From Paracidovorax wautersii (GTDB taxonomy: Bacteria > Pseudomonadota > Gammaproteobacteria > Burkholderiales > Burkholderiaceae_C): a stretch of DNA of 64,000 nucleotides. The DNA lies in NCBI GenBank assembly GCA_009912175.1, contig WNDQ01000001.1, forward strand, positions 62,001-126,000, written 5' to 3'. Below the pieces are notes generated by a model. That model was not told the origin of the DNA. It searched no databases and saw only the letters and a list, made by a program, of their open reading frames with translations. The translations under genes were made by a program, and so were the position numbers. Of this stretch, positions 17,531-26,490 are shown piece by piece. Position 1 is the stretch's first letter. Every line of letters starts with the position of its first letter.

Positions 17531-17573
17531 GCGCCGCGCCAGGCCACGCCAAGCCAGCGATTACCGCCCTGCC

Positions 17574-18320
17574 ATGAGCCACGACCGCCCACCCCAGTTG
17601 CACGGCCCGGCCACGCTGGTGCGCAAACAAACGTTGACGCCACGCCTGCTGCGCCTGGTCTTTCATGCGCCCGCGCTGGCGGGCATGGCCGTGCACAAGC
17701 CGGCCCATGCGCTGCACGTGTGGTTCGGCCCGCGTGGCGACGGCGCCGACAAGGCCACGCGCCGCGTCTTCACCCTGCGCCAGTTCGACCCGGCCACGGC
17801 GCTGCTCGCCATCGACGTGCTGCTGCACGAAGACGGTCTGGCCGCGCGCTGGGCCGTCCAGGCCCAGCCCGGCCAGACGCTGGAGATGGCCGGCCCGCGT
17901 TCAGGCTTTGCCTGGACGCCCGGTGCCGACTGGCTGCTGGCCGTGGTCGACGAAAGCGCCATGCCGGCGCTGGCCACCCTGGTCGAACAGTTGCCGGCGC
18001 ATCGGCCCATCCATGCGCTGCTGGCGCTGCGGCATGAAGACGAGCGCGCCTACTTCGACGAGCTGCAGCGCCATCGCCCGGCCCTGCGCATCAGCCACGT
18101 GCGTGTGGACGACCGCACCGCAGGCACCGACACGGCGCTGATCGACGCCCTGGCCAGCGCCCGCTGGCCAGCCGGCGCGGCAATCGCCTTCGTGGCGGGC
18201 GAATCGCAGCGCGTCAAACAGGTGCGCGGCTGGCTCGCCGAGGCGTCCCCGGTCGACTGGCTGCACATCCACGCCTCGGGCTACTGGCAGCACGACCAGG
18301 CCGCCTACGGGCATGGCTGA
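17574..18320 (+). CDS. Siderophore-interacting protein (FAD-dependent ferric reductase family)
   Basis: 248 aa. The N-terminal FAD-binding barrel includes RRVFTLRQFDP and the C-terminal NAD(P)-like SIP domain ends in HIHASGYWQHDQAAYGHG, the typical W-[RKQ]-x-G tail region of ViuB/YqjH-type proteins. These release iron from ferric siderophores in the cytoplasm. Start ATG 17574 was chosen for the conserved N-terminus; it follows the esterase by 43 bp and may be cotranscribed. A strong terminator follows. Confidence 0.85.
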   Translation: MSHDRPPQLHGPATLVRKQTLTPRLLRLVFHAPALAGMAVHKPAHALHVWFGPRGDGADKATRRVFTLRQFDPATALLAIDVLLHEDGLAARWAVQAQPGQTLEMAGPRSGFAWTPGADWLLAVVDESAMPALATLVEQLPAHRPIHALLALRHEDERAYFDELQRHRPALRISHVRVDDRTAGTDTALIDALASARWPAGAAIAFVAGESQRVKQVRGWLAEASPVDWLHIHASGYWQHDQAAYGHG

Positions 18321-18353
18321 GTGCACGGCAAGTCCGCCTGCCGTCCGCCCACG

Positions 18354-18390
18354 AAAAAGCCCGCGAGGCGTGAACCTCGCGGGCATTTTT
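18354..18390. terminator. Terminator with flanking A and T runs
   Basis: GCCCGCGAGG (18359-18368) pairs with CCTCGCGGGC (18375-18384), preceded by AAAAA and followed by ATTTTT, so it can act for both convergent genes. A further GC-rich palindrome cluster (18420-18470) of REP type follows. Confidence 0.85.
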
Positions 18391-18495
18391 CATCGCCGAG
18401 CCGTCCCAAGATGAAAACGTCCCCCTGGGGGACCGGGGCATCGCGAAGCGATGGACCGAGGGGCCATTTTCCAATGCGGATGGATGATCCGTGGC

Positions 18496-19038
18496 TTATT
18501 GCTTGACCAGCACCAGGCGGCCCTGGTTGTCGATCGGGATGCTGGCACCCGGGTCGTGGTCCATGCGCACCTGCTTGACCTGGCCGTCCATCTGGTAGCG
18601 CACGTCGTAGCCGACCAGCTTCTGGCTCTTGTTCTGCACGGTGTCGCAACGCGTCTCGGTGGTGCTGTAGGTGTCGCGCTGCTGCATGTTTTCCTGGATC
18701 TTGTTGCCCGCGTAGCCGCCGCCCACGGCACCCGCCACGGTGGCCAGCGTGCGGCCGCTGCCGCCGCCGATCTGGTTGCCCAGCAGGCCGCCGGCCACGG
18801 CGCCCAGCACGGAGCCGGCAATCTGGTGCGTGTCCTGCACCGGCTTGCGGTGGGTCACCGCCACTTGCTGGCAGGATTGCTGCGGCGTGGAGATCGTCTG
18901 GTGCACCGGCTCGGCCAAGACCACCTGCACGTAGTCCGGCTTTTTGCTGGCCATGACGCCGTAGGTTGCCAGTGCGCCACCTGCGGTGACACCAATCGCG
19001 CCGATCACGGCGCCTAGAACGAGCGATTTGTTCATCAT
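18496..19038 (-). CDS. Glycine-zipper 2TM (SlyB/Rick17kDa-like) envelope protein
   Basis: 180 aa. A hydrophobic N-terminal anchor (LVLGAVIGAIGVTAGGAL) is followed by a glycine-zipper pair AGSVLGAVAGGLLGNQIGGG / LATVAGAVGGGYAGNKI near residues 73-112, then a soluble tail with two Cys. Double ATG at 19038/19035 with AGGAGA about 9 nt upstream. Family members sit in the envelope of Proteobacteria; the function here is unknown. Monocistronic. Confidence 0.82.
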   Translation of the reverse strand: MMNKSLVLGAVIGAIGVTAGGALATYGVMASKKPDYVQVVLAEPVHQTISTPQQSCQQVAVTHRKPVQDTHQIAGSVLGAVAGGLLGNQIGGGSGRTLATVAGAVGGGYAGNKIQENMQQRDTYSTTETRCDTVQNKSQKLVGYDVRYQMDGQVKQVRMDHDPGASIPIDNQGRLVLVKQ

Positions 19039-19477
19039 GTTGTGTGTTCTCCTCGAAACCCGCACGGCCATGCCCGGTCATGGGCCTGCTGGCGGGGTCG
19101 CCCCCCAGTGACTCGGCAGGTTCCGGCTCACCGAGGGGCGTGCAGATTCTGACGCCGGGCGTTCGCCCCGGTTCCAACCGGGACAGCGCCTTGCGGCGCC
19201 GTCCTACAAGCCCGGCGGCCGGGCAGGCAAGCCCTTCTAAGACTAAGGAGCTAGACCTGGAATCTAGGGTAAACCCGAAATTCTTTTTACAATCCTCGCG
19301 CCCAGTATTCAGGTCTTGAACCTCAGCCGCATCGCCCGCCACGCCGGGCAGCAGCCAACAAAAAAAGACGGGCGCGAGCGCAGCACACCGGCCTTCGGCC
19401 ATCCGCGCACAGCATGCAATGCCGAACGCAGACGTGCCGCGCCGCTTTTGAAACCATCAAAGATAGGGGTTTGCATC
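19039..19477. other. Intergenic region upstream of mqo
   Basis: No convincing gene. Several GC-rich short hairpins lie at 19140-19220. A TACAAT -10-like box is at 19288-19293 without a good -35, and a GGGT-AA-ACCC palindrome lies just upstream. The mqo leader would then be about 180 nt. Confidence 0.4.
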
Positions 19478-21124
19478 ATGAAGATGATGAATTGGCGCCC
19501 AGCCCTGGTCGGGCTGACCGTGTCGCTGTCGGCGCTGTCCGCCCAGGCGGCTGACGCAAAGAAGGTCGATGTTCTGCTCGTGGGCGGCGGCATCATGAGC
19601 TCGACGCTGGGCATCTGGCTGCACGAGCTCGAACCCAACTGGTCGATGATGATGATCGAGCGCCTGGACGGCGTGGCCCAGGAAAGCTCCAACGGCTGGA
19701 ACAACGCCGGCACCGGCCACTCGGCGCTGGCCGAGCTGAACTACACGCCCGAGAAGAAGGACGGCAAGATCGACATCTCCAAGGCCATCGAAATCAACGA
19801 GGCCTTCCAGATCTCGCGCCAGTTCTGGGCGCACCAGGTGACCCAGGGCGTGCTCAAGAACCCGCGCTCCTTCATCAACTCCACGCCGCACATGAGCTTC
19901 GTGTGGGGTGACGACAACGTCGCCTATCTCAAGAAGCGCTACGAGGCGCTGCAGGCCAGCCCGCTGTTCCGCGGCATGAAGTACTCGGAAGACCCCAACC
20001 AGATCAAGCAGTGGGTGCCGCTGATGATGGAAGGGCGCGATCCCAACCAGAAGCTGGCCGCCACCTGGTCGCCGCTGGGCACCGACGTGAACTTCGGCGA
20101 ACTCACGCGCCAGTACGTCGCCTACCTGCAGACCCAGTCGCAGTTCGACCTCAAGCTCTTCAGCGAAGTCAAGGACATCAAGCGCAATGCCGACGGCAGC
20201 TGGCGCGTGTCCTACGCGCCCACCAAGGGCGGCGCGGCGCAGGACGTGGACGCCAAGTTCGTCTTCATCGGCGCGGGCGGCGCGGCACTGCACCTGCTGC
20301 AGGAATCGGGCATCCCCGAGGCCAAGGACTACGGCGCCTTCCCCGTGGGCGGCTCCTTCCTCGTGACCGACAACCCCGCCGTGGCCGAGCGCCACCTGGC
20401 CAAGGCCTACGGCAAGGCCTCGGTCGGCTCGCCGCCGATGTCGGTGCCCCACCTCGACACCCGGGTGCTCGACGGCAAGAAGGTGATCCTGTTCGGCCCC
20501 TTCGCGACCTTCTCGACCAAGTTCCTCAAGCAGGGTTCCTACTTCGACCTCGTCACCAGCACCAACACGCACAACGTGTGGCCCATGGTGCGGGTGGGCG
20601 TGGACGAATTCCCGCTGGTGCAATACCTGATCGGCCAGGTCCTGCTGTCCGACGACGACCGCTACGCCGCGCTGCGCGAATACTTCCCCAACGCCAAGAA
20701 GGAAGACTGGCGCCTGTGGCAAGCCGGCCAACGTGTGCAGATCATCAAGCGCGATGAGGGCAAGGGCGGCGTGCTCAAGCTCGGCACCGAGATCGTCTCG
20801 TCGCAGGACGGCAGCATCGCCGGTCTGCTCGGCGCCTCGCCCGGCGCCTCGACCGCCCCGCCCATCATGCTCGGCCTGATGGAAACGGTGTTCAAGGACA
20901 AGCTCGCCACGCCCGAGTGGCAGGCCAAGATCCGCCAGGTCGTGCCCAGCTACGGCACCCACCTCAACGACGACGCCAACAAGACCTACCAGGAATGGTC
21001 GCGCACGGCCGAGATCCTGCAGCTCGCCCCGCCGCCGCAGATCGACCTGACGCCCGGCACGGGCGCCACCGGCGGCACGCAACCGCCGCGCCCGAGCAAG
21101 GCCGCCAACGACATGGCGCTCTGA
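19478..21124 (+). CDS. mqo: Malate:quinone oxidoreductase
   Basis: FAD-dependent membrane-associated oxidation of malate to oxaloacetate with quinone as acceptor. 548 aa, exactly the E. coli Mqo length. The FAD motif [16 protein letters not shown] is at about residues 30-45, followed by [37 protein letters not shown] and [16 protein letters not shown], all family blocks. An unusual hydrophobic, signal-like N-terminus ([15 protein letters not shown]) precedes the FAD domain, as in several Burkholderiales homologues; whether it is cleaved is unknown. Start ATG 19478 has AGGGG about 9 nt upstream. Confidence 0.95.
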   Translation: MKMMNWRPALVGLTVSLSALSAQAADAKKVDVLLVGGGIMSSTLGIWLHELEPNWSMMMIERLDGVAQESSNGWNNAGTGHSALAELNYTPEKKDGKIDISKAIEINEAFQISRQFWAHQVTQGVLKNPRSFINSTPHMSFVWGDDNVAYLKKRYEALQASPLFRGMKYSEDPNQIKQWVPLMMEGRDPNQKLAATWSPLGTDVNFGELTRQYVAYLQTQSQFDLKLFSEVKDIKRNADGSWRVSYAPTKGGAAQDVDAKFVFIGAGGAALHLLQESGIPEAKDYGAFPVGGSFLVTDNPAVAERHLAKAYGKASVGSPPMSVPHLDTRVLDGKKVILFGPFATFSTKFLKQGSYFDLVTSTNTHNVWPMVRVGVDEFPLVQYLIGQVLLSDDDRYAALREYFPNAKKEDWRLWQAGQRVQIIKRDEGKGGVLKLGTEIVSSQDGSIAGLLGASPGASTAPPIMLGLMETVFKDKLATPEWQAKIRQVVPSYGTHLNDDANKTYQEWSRTAEILQLAPPPQIDLTPGTGATGGTQPPRPSKAANDMAL

Positions 21125-21140
21125 TCGGCACCGTCCCCAC

Positions 21141-21179
21141 AAAAAGCCCGGCGCTCCGTAAGGAGGCCGGGCTTTTTTT
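21141..21179. terminator. Bidirectional terminator after mqo
   Basis: AAAAAGCCCGGC / GCCGGGCTTTTTTT stem with a 13 nt loop between the convergent mqo and Bug-receptor genes. Confidence 0.92.
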
Positions 21180-21191
21180 CGTGAACAAGCT

Positions 21192-22193
21192 CTAGTCGAT
21201 CACCGCGCCCGAGTCGCGCACGATCTGGCGGTAACGCTCGATCTCGCTGGCAGCAAAGGCCTTGAAGGCCTGGGGCGTGCCGCCGTTGACCACGGCACCG
21301 AAGTCCTCCAGCCGCTGGGCGACTTCGGGCGTTTTCAGGATGGCGTTGATCTCGGTGTTGAGCCGCTGCACGATGGGCGCGGGCGTGCCGGCCGGCGCCA
21401 TGATGCCGTACCAGGCCGAGGCCTCGAAGCCCTTGATGCCCTGCTCGGCAAAGGTCGGCACGTTGGGCAGCGTGGGCAGGCGCCGCGGGGCGGCCACCGC
21501 CAGCGCACGCAGCGTGCCGCTCTTGATGTGCGGCATCGAGCCGGTGTCGATCATCAGGTCGAGATGGCCCGCCATCAGGTCCGCGGCAGCCGGGCCCGAG
21601 CCCTTGTAGGGCACGTGGATGAGCTGCAGCCCCGTGGCCTTGACCAGCATCGAGCCGGCCAGGTGCTGCGACGAGCCGCTGCCCGCCGAGCCGTAGTTGA
21701 TCTTGCCGGGCGCGGCCTTGGCGGCGCGGATCACGTCGTCCAGCGTCTTGAACGGCGACGCGGCGGGCACCACCAGGATGTTGGGCACCGTGGCGATGTG
21801 GATGACGGGCTCGAAGTCCTTGACCGGATCGAAGGGCAGGCGCGAGTACAGACTCGGGTTGACCGCGTTGGTGCTGCTGGTGCCCATCAGCAACGTGTAG
21901 CCGTCGGCCTTCTCGCGCACAAAAGCCGCCGTGCCGATGTTGCCGCCCGCGCCGGGCCGGTTGTCGACCACCACGGGCTGGCCCAGCGCCTGCCCCAGGT
22001 GCTGGCCGATGACGCGCGCGATCACGTCCGTCGCGCCGCCGGGCGACCAGGGCACGACCAGCTTGATCGGCCGGTCGGGATAGCTGGCGGCGTGGGCGGC
22101 GGATGCGAAGACCGCGACGGCCGGCAGCAGCGCGGCCGCACAGAACGCCACAGCAAAACGGCGGCGCAAAGCGTGAGTGGGTGAGTTGTTCAT
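21192..22193 (-). CDS. Bug/TctC-type substrate-binding protein
   Basis: 333 aa periplasmic receptor. Signal peptide to AHA, then IKLVVPWSPGGATDVIAR, VDNRPGAGGNIGTAAF, YGSAGSGSSQHLAGSM and HVPYKGSGPAAADL. It is cotranscribed with the RraA-like gene (40 bp apart), so the ligand may be a keto- or hydroxy-acid handled by that enzyme. No transporter membrane subunits are present in the window. Confidence 0.9.
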   Translation of the reverse strand: MNNSPTHALRRRFAVAFCAAALLPAVAVFASAAHAASYPDRPIKLVVPWSPGGATDVIARVIGQHLGQALGQPVVVDNRPGAGGNIGTAAFVREKADGYTLLMGTSSTNAVNPSLYSRLPFDPVKDFEPVIHIATVPNILVVPAASPFKTLDDVIRAAKAAPGKINYGSAGSGSSQHLAGSMLVKATGLQLIHVPYKGSGPAAADLMAGHLDLMIDTGSMPHIKSGTLRALAVAAPRRLPTLPNVPTFAEQGIKGFEASAWYGIMAPAGTPAPIVQRLNTEINAILKTPEVAQRLEDFGAVVNGGTPQAFKAFAASEIERYRQIVRDSGAVID

Positions 22194-22233
22194 GGATTTG
22201 TCTCCTCGATTCTTGAATGGGGTTGGCAGGGCG

Positions 22234-22890
22234 TCAGAGCCCGGCCGGTTTGAGCACCTTGTCCAGCCAGGACTGCTCGACCTTGCCGGTCGCGATCTCC
22301 CGCTTGATCGCCTCTTCGTTGGCCGCCGTGCGGTGGGCCGCCTCGATCAGCGCGCCCGCTTCGTCCTGGCCGAAGCTGACCACGCCGTCCTCGTCGCCCA
22401 CGATCAGGTCGCCCGAATAGATGACCTGGCCACCCACGCTCACAGGCACATGAAGAGCCCACGGCCCCTGCTTGTAGGGCCCGCGGTGGCTGACGCCGCG
22501 CGCATAGCAGGGAAAGTCGGCCGCCACAAAGGCCGCGCTGTCACGCACCGCGCCGTCGATCACGAAGCCGGCAAAACCGCGCTGCTGGGCATACAGCATG
22601 ATGAGTTCGCCCACCAGCGCATTGGTCGTGTCGCCCCCGCCGTCGACCACCAGCACATGGCCGGGCTGCCCCAGCATCAGCGCCTGGTAGATGAGCAGGT
22701 TGTCACCCGGCCGCGTCTTGACGGTCAGCGCCGTGCCCACCAGCTTGCGGCGCCCATGCACGCGCTGCAGCCCCGTGGCGCCGCGCAGGCGCGACAGGTT
22801 GTCACTGAGGTGGGACACGGCGATGCGCTCGAGCTCGGCGACGAGCGCGCCGGCAACGGGCGCCGGTACAGCGGCGGGAAATGACGTCAT
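22234..22890 (-). CDS. RraA-like / HMG-CHA aldolase family protein
   Basis: 218 aa. Family landmarks: GTALTVKTRPGDNLLIYQAL, VVDGGGDTTNALVGELI, GFVIDGAVRDSAAF with the Arg-Asp pair, and GDLIVGDEDGVV. Members are either class II pyruvate aldolases/oxaloacetate decarboxylases (4-carboxy-4-hydroxy-2-oxoadipate aldolase) or RraA regulators of RNase E. The operon with a Bug receptor and the divergent LysR gene favour the catabolic aldolase/decarboxylase role. Confidence 0.82.
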   Translation of the reverse strand: MTSFPAAVPAPVAGALVAELERIAVSHLSDNLSRLRGATGLQRVHGRRKLVGTALTVKTRPGDNLLIYQALMLGQPGHVLVVDGGGDTTNALVGELIMLYAQQRGFAGFVIDGAVRDSAAFVAADFPCYARGVSHRGPYKQGPWALHVPVSVGGQVIYSGDLIVGDEDGVVSFGQDEAGALIEAAHRTAANEEAIKREIATGKVEQSWLDKVLKPAGL

Positions 22891-23016
22891 GGTGGGGCGG
22901 CAGTACGTTCACAAAGAAGAGCCGCATTGTTGCCAGCCTCACTGATAATAAAAAGCGATATTTAATTAATTGAAATCAACGCTAAAAGTTTTCTTTTACC
23001 GAGGTTATCCAGCACC

Positions 23017-23922
23017 ATGTTTTCATTCAAACAACTGGAGGCGATCTACTGGATCGACCGCGAAGGCAGCTTCGCCGCCGCGGCCCAGCGCCTGCACACC
23101 ACGCAGGCCGCCGTCTCCAAACGCGTCAAGGAACTCGAATTGCTGCTGGGCGAGGACGTGTTCGACCGCAGCCAGCGCCAGGCCCGCTTCACCGAAAAAG
23201 GCCAGCAACTGCGCCTGGCCGCCCAGCGCCTGCTGGCTGAACGTGCATCGGTTATGGAAAGCCTGGTGCGGCCCGAGGCCATGGTCCGGCGCATCCGCAT
23301 CGGCATCACCGAACTGGTCGCCATGACCTGGCTGCCCGCGCTGCTGGCGCGCGTGCGCACGCTCTACCCTCAGGTCACGATCGAGCCCGACGTCGACGCC
23401 GGCGCCCGTCTGCGCGACAAACTCGATGCCGACGCGCTGGACCTGGCCATCGTGCCCGACGCCTTCGGCCACGACCGCTTCGCCGCCAAACCGCTGGCCG
23501 ACGCGGCCTTCGCGTGGATGTGCAAGCCCGGCCTGGTGCCCGCGGGCCGGCGCCTGAGCCCGCAAGAATTGGCATCACACACGCTGCTCATGCAGGGCGA
23601 TGCCTCGGGGCTGGGCCTGATCGTCGAGCGCTGGCTCAGCGAAAACCTGGCCGACCGCGTCAGCCCGCCGCTGGTCACCAACAGCCTGCTGCCCCTCATC
23701 GGCCTGACGGTGGCCGGCATGGGCGTGAGCTACATGCCCAGACATTGCCTGCAGCCGCTGGTCGACGCCGGCTCGCTGCAGGTCATCGACACCCGCGCGC
23801 CCGGCCCCGCCGTGCCCTACGTGGCCCTGTTCAAGCCCCAGCTCAAAAGCATCGTCGTCTCGTCGATCTGCCTGCTCGCGCAGGACAGCTGCGATTTTTC
23901 GCAGCTGTTTCGAGGGGCCTGA
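23017..23922 (+). CDS. LysR-type transcriptional regulator
   Basis: 301 aa. The N-terminal winged HTH is FKQLEAIYWIDREGSFAAAAQRLHTTQAAVSKRVKELE in pattern (positions 3-40 of the protein), with a C-terminal periplasmic-binding-like effector domain. Divergent from the RraA-like/Bug operon across a 126 bp AT-rich spacer with TTTAATTAATTGAAA, which fits LysR T-N11-A architecture. Probably controls that operon. Confidence 0.9.
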   Translation: MFSFKQLEAIYWIDREGSFAAAAQRLHTTQAAVSKRVKELELLLGEDVFDRSQRQARFTEKGQQLRLAAQRLLAERASVMESLVRPEAMVRRIRIGITELVAMTWLPALLARVRTLYPQVTIEPDVDAGARLRDKLDADALDLAIVPDAFGHDRFAAKPLADAAFAWMCKPGLVPAGRRLSPQELASHTLLMQGDASGLGLIVERWLSENLADRVSPPLVTNSLLPLIGLTVAGMGVSYMPRHCLQPLVDAGSLQVIDTRAPGPAVPYVALFKPQLKSIVVSSICLLAQDSCDFSQLFRGA

Positions 23923-23958
23923 GATGCGGCAAGCCCGTCCGCATGAATCGAATCGGGG

Positions 23959-24624
23959 TTACGAACCGGCCAAGGCCTGCACCACCGGCGCATCGCTGGT
24001 GCGCGGCGTTGGTCGGTAGCGGGCGACCCGGGCCAGAATCTTGCGCTCCTGCTCATCCTTGACACGCCCCACCAGCGCGGTCGCCGCCTCCAGCGATGCG
24101 GAGGTCGGGCGCAGCGGTGTGTCGGACACCTGCCCGGCGCGTTTGCCGATGAGCTTTTCGAACGGCAGCGAGCGCACCAGCGCCGGGTCCACCGACGTGT
24201 CGAACAACGGCCGGTAACCCAACGACAGGTAAAGCGCCACGGCCTCCGGCTGCCGGAACCCCGTGCTCAGATACGCCCTGGAATAGCCTTGCCGTACGGC
24301 GCTGTCCTCCAGCGCCGCCATGATGATGCGCGACAGCCCCTGGCGGCGCAGCGTGGCATCGGTCCAGCCCCGCTTGATCTCCACTGTGTCATCGTCATGG
24401 CTCATGTAGGCGCCGCCCGCCACGGTCTTGCCGTCCCGGATCAGCAGCAGAAAATCGCCCAACGGCGGCACGAACGCCTGCACCGGGTAGCGGTTGATCT
24501 CGGGCGGGCCGTCGTCCTTGGCGCGCAGATCGCCGTAGCGTTTTTCGTATTCCAGATCCAGCGACTGCAACAAAGGCCGCGCACGTTCGTCGTCGGGGGA
24601 GCTATGGACAAGGGTGTCGCTCAT
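23959..24624 (-). CDS. GNAT family N-acetyltransferase
   Basis: 221 aa. The acetyl-CoA binding motif A region is RRQGLSRIIMAALEDSAVRQGY, with AVALYLSLGYRP as motif B. An N-terminal extension and a ~50 residue tail (VGRVKDEQERKILARVARY) flank the fold. Substrate unknown. Confidence 0.85.
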   Translation of the reverse strand: MSDTLVHSSPDDERARPLLQSLDLEYEKRYGDLRAKDDGPPEINRYPVQAFVPPLGDFLLLIRDGKTVAGGAYMSHDDDTVEIKRGWTDATLRRQGLSRIIMAALEDSAVRQGYSRAYLSTGFRQPEAVALYLSLGYRPLFDTSVDPALVRSLPFEKLIGKRAGQVSDTPLRPTSASLEAATALVGRVKDEQERKILARVARYRPTPRTSDAPVVQALAGS

Positions 24625-25015
24625 CGGGTCCTCGATGGGTCACGCAGCCCGCGTCGCCGGACACGGTTTGCAGTGCTGCAAAGCCTGCGATTGTCCGTAG
24701 AAGCGGCCAGACACCCATCTGCGGTTTCTTCATGACCCCATGACTTAACAGCGCTTTGTTTTCAAGGCCTGCCACCGCATCATTGACACCACTGGAGGCC
24801 CCTGCAAGGCCTCGCACAGTCGTCGGCCGCCTCCCGACGCAAACCCAGCAGGCCTGCGCAGGAGACCCTGCCGTAACCACGGTGACCGCGTAAGAGTCGC
24901 CGTCCAAACAGATCCGCTCGCAGCAGCCCTTCATGCCTGCGAGCCTCACGGCCCCTTCGAGCAAGAGGCCGTTTTTTATGGTGCCTTGCACCTCTCCCGT
25001 GGCGACAACCCCATG
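24625..25015 (+). other. Intergenic region with hairpin and plus-strand terminator (candidate small RNA)
   Basis: No coding region I trust. At its right end GCTCGCAG/CTGCGAGC (stem at about 24916-24944) is followed by ACGGCC...GGCCGTTTTTT (24948-24977), a good plus-strand terminator with no annotated plus-strand gene before it. A weak minus-strand open frame from a GTG at 24991 through the GNAT start also exists. Confidence 0.35.
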
Positions 25016-25050
25016 AAAAAACGGGACCGCGCTCGACTGCGGGGTCCCGT
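25016..25050 (-). terminator. Terminator of tRNA-Leu
   Basis: On the minus strand ACGGGACC and GGTCCCGT pair and are followed by TTTTT, 14 nt after the tRNA 3' end. Confidence 0.85.
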
Positions 25051-25063
25051 TTCCAATGATTCA

Positions 25064-25148
25064 TGGTGCCGAAGGCCGGACTCGAACCGGCACACCTTGC
25101 GGCGGGGGATTTTGAGTCCCCTGCGTCTACCAATTTCGCCACTTCGGC
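25064..25148 (-). tRNA. tRNA-Leu (anticodon CAA)
   Basis: 85 nt including encoded CCA. Acceptor stem GCCGAAG/CTTCGGC, anticodon stem GGGGA/TCCCC with loop CTCAAAA, long variable arm as in type II tRNAs, T-arm GCCGG-TTCGAGT-CCGGC. A -10 box TAGAAT on the minus strand (25166-25171) lies at the right distance. No integrase or att repeat is seen next to it. Confidence 0.97.
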
Positions 25149-25216
25149 TGATGTATAAACAGGGTATTCTAACCAGGTTTGAACACCCCCCATTCAACCA
25201 GCGCACAATACGCGGC

Positions 25217-26131
25217 ATGACTGAACCCGTGAACTACCCCACCATCGAACAGGCGGTCGGCAAGACGCCGCTGGTTGCCTTGCAGCGCATCCAGGCCGAG
25301 CACAACCGCGAACGCAACAACGTCATCCTGGCCAAACTCGAGGGCAACAATCCGGCGGGCTCGGTCAAGGACCGGCCGGCGTTGTCGATGATCCAGCGCG
25401 CGCAGGAGCGCGGCGAGATCCAGCCGGGCGACACGCTGGTGGAAGCGACGTCGGGCAACACGGGCATCGCGCTGGCCATGGCGGCGGCCATCAAGGGCTA
25501 TCGCATGGTGCTGATCATGCCCGAGGACCTGTCGATCGAGCGTGCGCAGACCATGAAGGCCTTTGGCGCCGAACTCATCCTCACGCCCAAGAGCGGCGGC
25601 ATGGAGTACGCGCGCGACCTGGCCGAGAAGATGCAGGCCGATGGCAAGGGCCGCATGCTCGACCAGTTCGCCAACCCCGACAACCCGCGCATCCATTACG
25701 AGACCACGGGCCCCGAGCTGTGGGAGCAGACGGGCGGTCGCATCACACATTTCGTGAGCGCCATGGGCACGACCGGCACGATCACGGGCGTGGGCCGCTT
25801 TCTCAAGGAGAAGAACCCGGCCATTCAGATCATCGGCGCGCAGCCGCAGGAAGGCTCGCGCATTCCGGGCATCCGCAAGTGGCCCGAGGAATACCTGCCC
25901 AAGATCTACGACGCCTCGCTGGTCGACCAGCTGATCTACGTGTCGCAGGCGGACGCCGAACACACCTGCCGCCAGCTGGCGCGCGAGGAAGGCATCTTCG
26001 CGGGCATCTCGGCCGCGGGCGCGTTGTGGGTGGCGCAGCAGGTCGCGCAGGAAGTGCGCGACGCGACCATCGTGTTCGTGGTCTGCGACCGGGGCGACCG
26101 CTATCTGTCCACCGGTGTGTTCCCGGCCTGA
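25217..26131 (+). CDS. cysM: Cysteine synthase B
   Basis: PLP enzyme making cysteine from O-acetylserine and sulfide or thiosulfate. 304 aa. PLP lysine K51 in NNPAGSVKDRPA, substrate loop EATSGNTGIALA, phosphate-cup GTTGTITGVGRFL. The CysM-specific longer RKWPEEYLPKIYDASLVDQ segment distinguishes it from CysK. Start ATG 25217 gives the standard N-terminus. tusA follows 7 bp downstream, linking it to sulfur trafficking. Confidence 0.94.
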   Translation: MTEPVNYPTIEQAVGKTPLVALQRIQAEHNRERNNVILAKLEGNNPAGSVKDRPALSMIQRAQERGEIQPGDTLVEATSGNTGIALAMAAAIKGYRMVLIMPEDLSIERAQTMKAFGAELILTPKSGGMEYARDLAEKMQADGKGRMLDQFANPDNPRIHYETTGPELWEQTGGRITHFVSAMGTTGTITGVGRFLKEKNPAIQIIGAQPQEGSRIPGIRKWPEEYLPKIYDASLVDQLIYVSQADAEHTCRQLAREEGIFAGISAAGALWVAQQVAQEVRDATIVFVVCDRGDRYLSTGVFPA

Positions 26132-26138
26132 GCGCGCC

Positions 26139-26381
26139 ATGAGCGACCTGTCCTTCCCCGTCGACCAGGAGGTCGACGCACGCGGGCTGAGCTGCCCGCT
26201 GCCGATTCTCAAGGCCAAGAAGGCGCTCAACGGCATGGCCTCGGGCCAACTGCTGCGGGTGCTGGCCACCGACGTGCATTCCACCGCGGACTTCCAGGCC
26301 TTTGCCAAGCAGACCGGCCATGGCCTGGTCGAGCAGCGCGTCGAAGGCGACGTGCACATTCACATCCTGCGCCGCCGCTGA
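26139..26381 (+). CDS. tusA: TusA/SirA-like sulfur carrier
   Basis: 80 aa. The family CPxP motif is C19-P-L-P in DARGLSCPLPILKAKKAL; Cys19 would carry the persulfide. TusA proteins deliver sulfur for tRNA thiolation and cofactor synthesis. The short spacing after cysM indicates an operon. Terminator follows. Confidence 0.9.
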   Translation: MSDLSFPVDQEVDARGLSCPLPILKAKKALNGMASGQLLRVLATDVHSTADFQAFAKQTGHGLVEQRVEGDVHIHILRRR

Positions 26382-26413
26382 ACAGCCCCCGCGCGCCACT
26401 GACGCGGCTTTCC

Positions 26414-26450
26414 AAAAAAACAAGGCCGGTCACTGACCGGCCTTGTTTCT
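26414..26450. terminator. Bidirectional terminator between tusA and galU
   Basis: AACAAGGCCGGT / ACCGGCCTTGTT stem with a 6 nt loop, a run of A upstream and TTTCTTCT downstream. Confidence 0.9.
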
Positions 26451-26490
26451 TCTGGCGGGGCCTGGGCGGCCTGCGCCGCCAACCGCCACG

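Noticed and set aside
18420..18470. Fourth copy of the inverted-repeat family
   Set aside because: It has GC palindromes (GTCCCC/GGGGAC, CATCGC/GCGATG) but lacks the GAAGTCAAGG and GGACATG core.
24858..24872. Cobalamin-riboswitch B12-box-like GCAGGAGACCCTGCC
   Set aside because: The upstream conserved boxes and kissing-loop elements are missing, and no B12-related gene follows.
24602..24991. 129-codon minus-strand open frame starting with GTG
   Set aside because: No ribosome-binding site, overlaps the GNAT start, no recognisable domain; kept only as a remark.
25064..25148. tRNA-Leu as an integration site
   Set aside because: No integrase, no direct repeat of the tRNA 3' end, and normal housekeeping genes on both sides.
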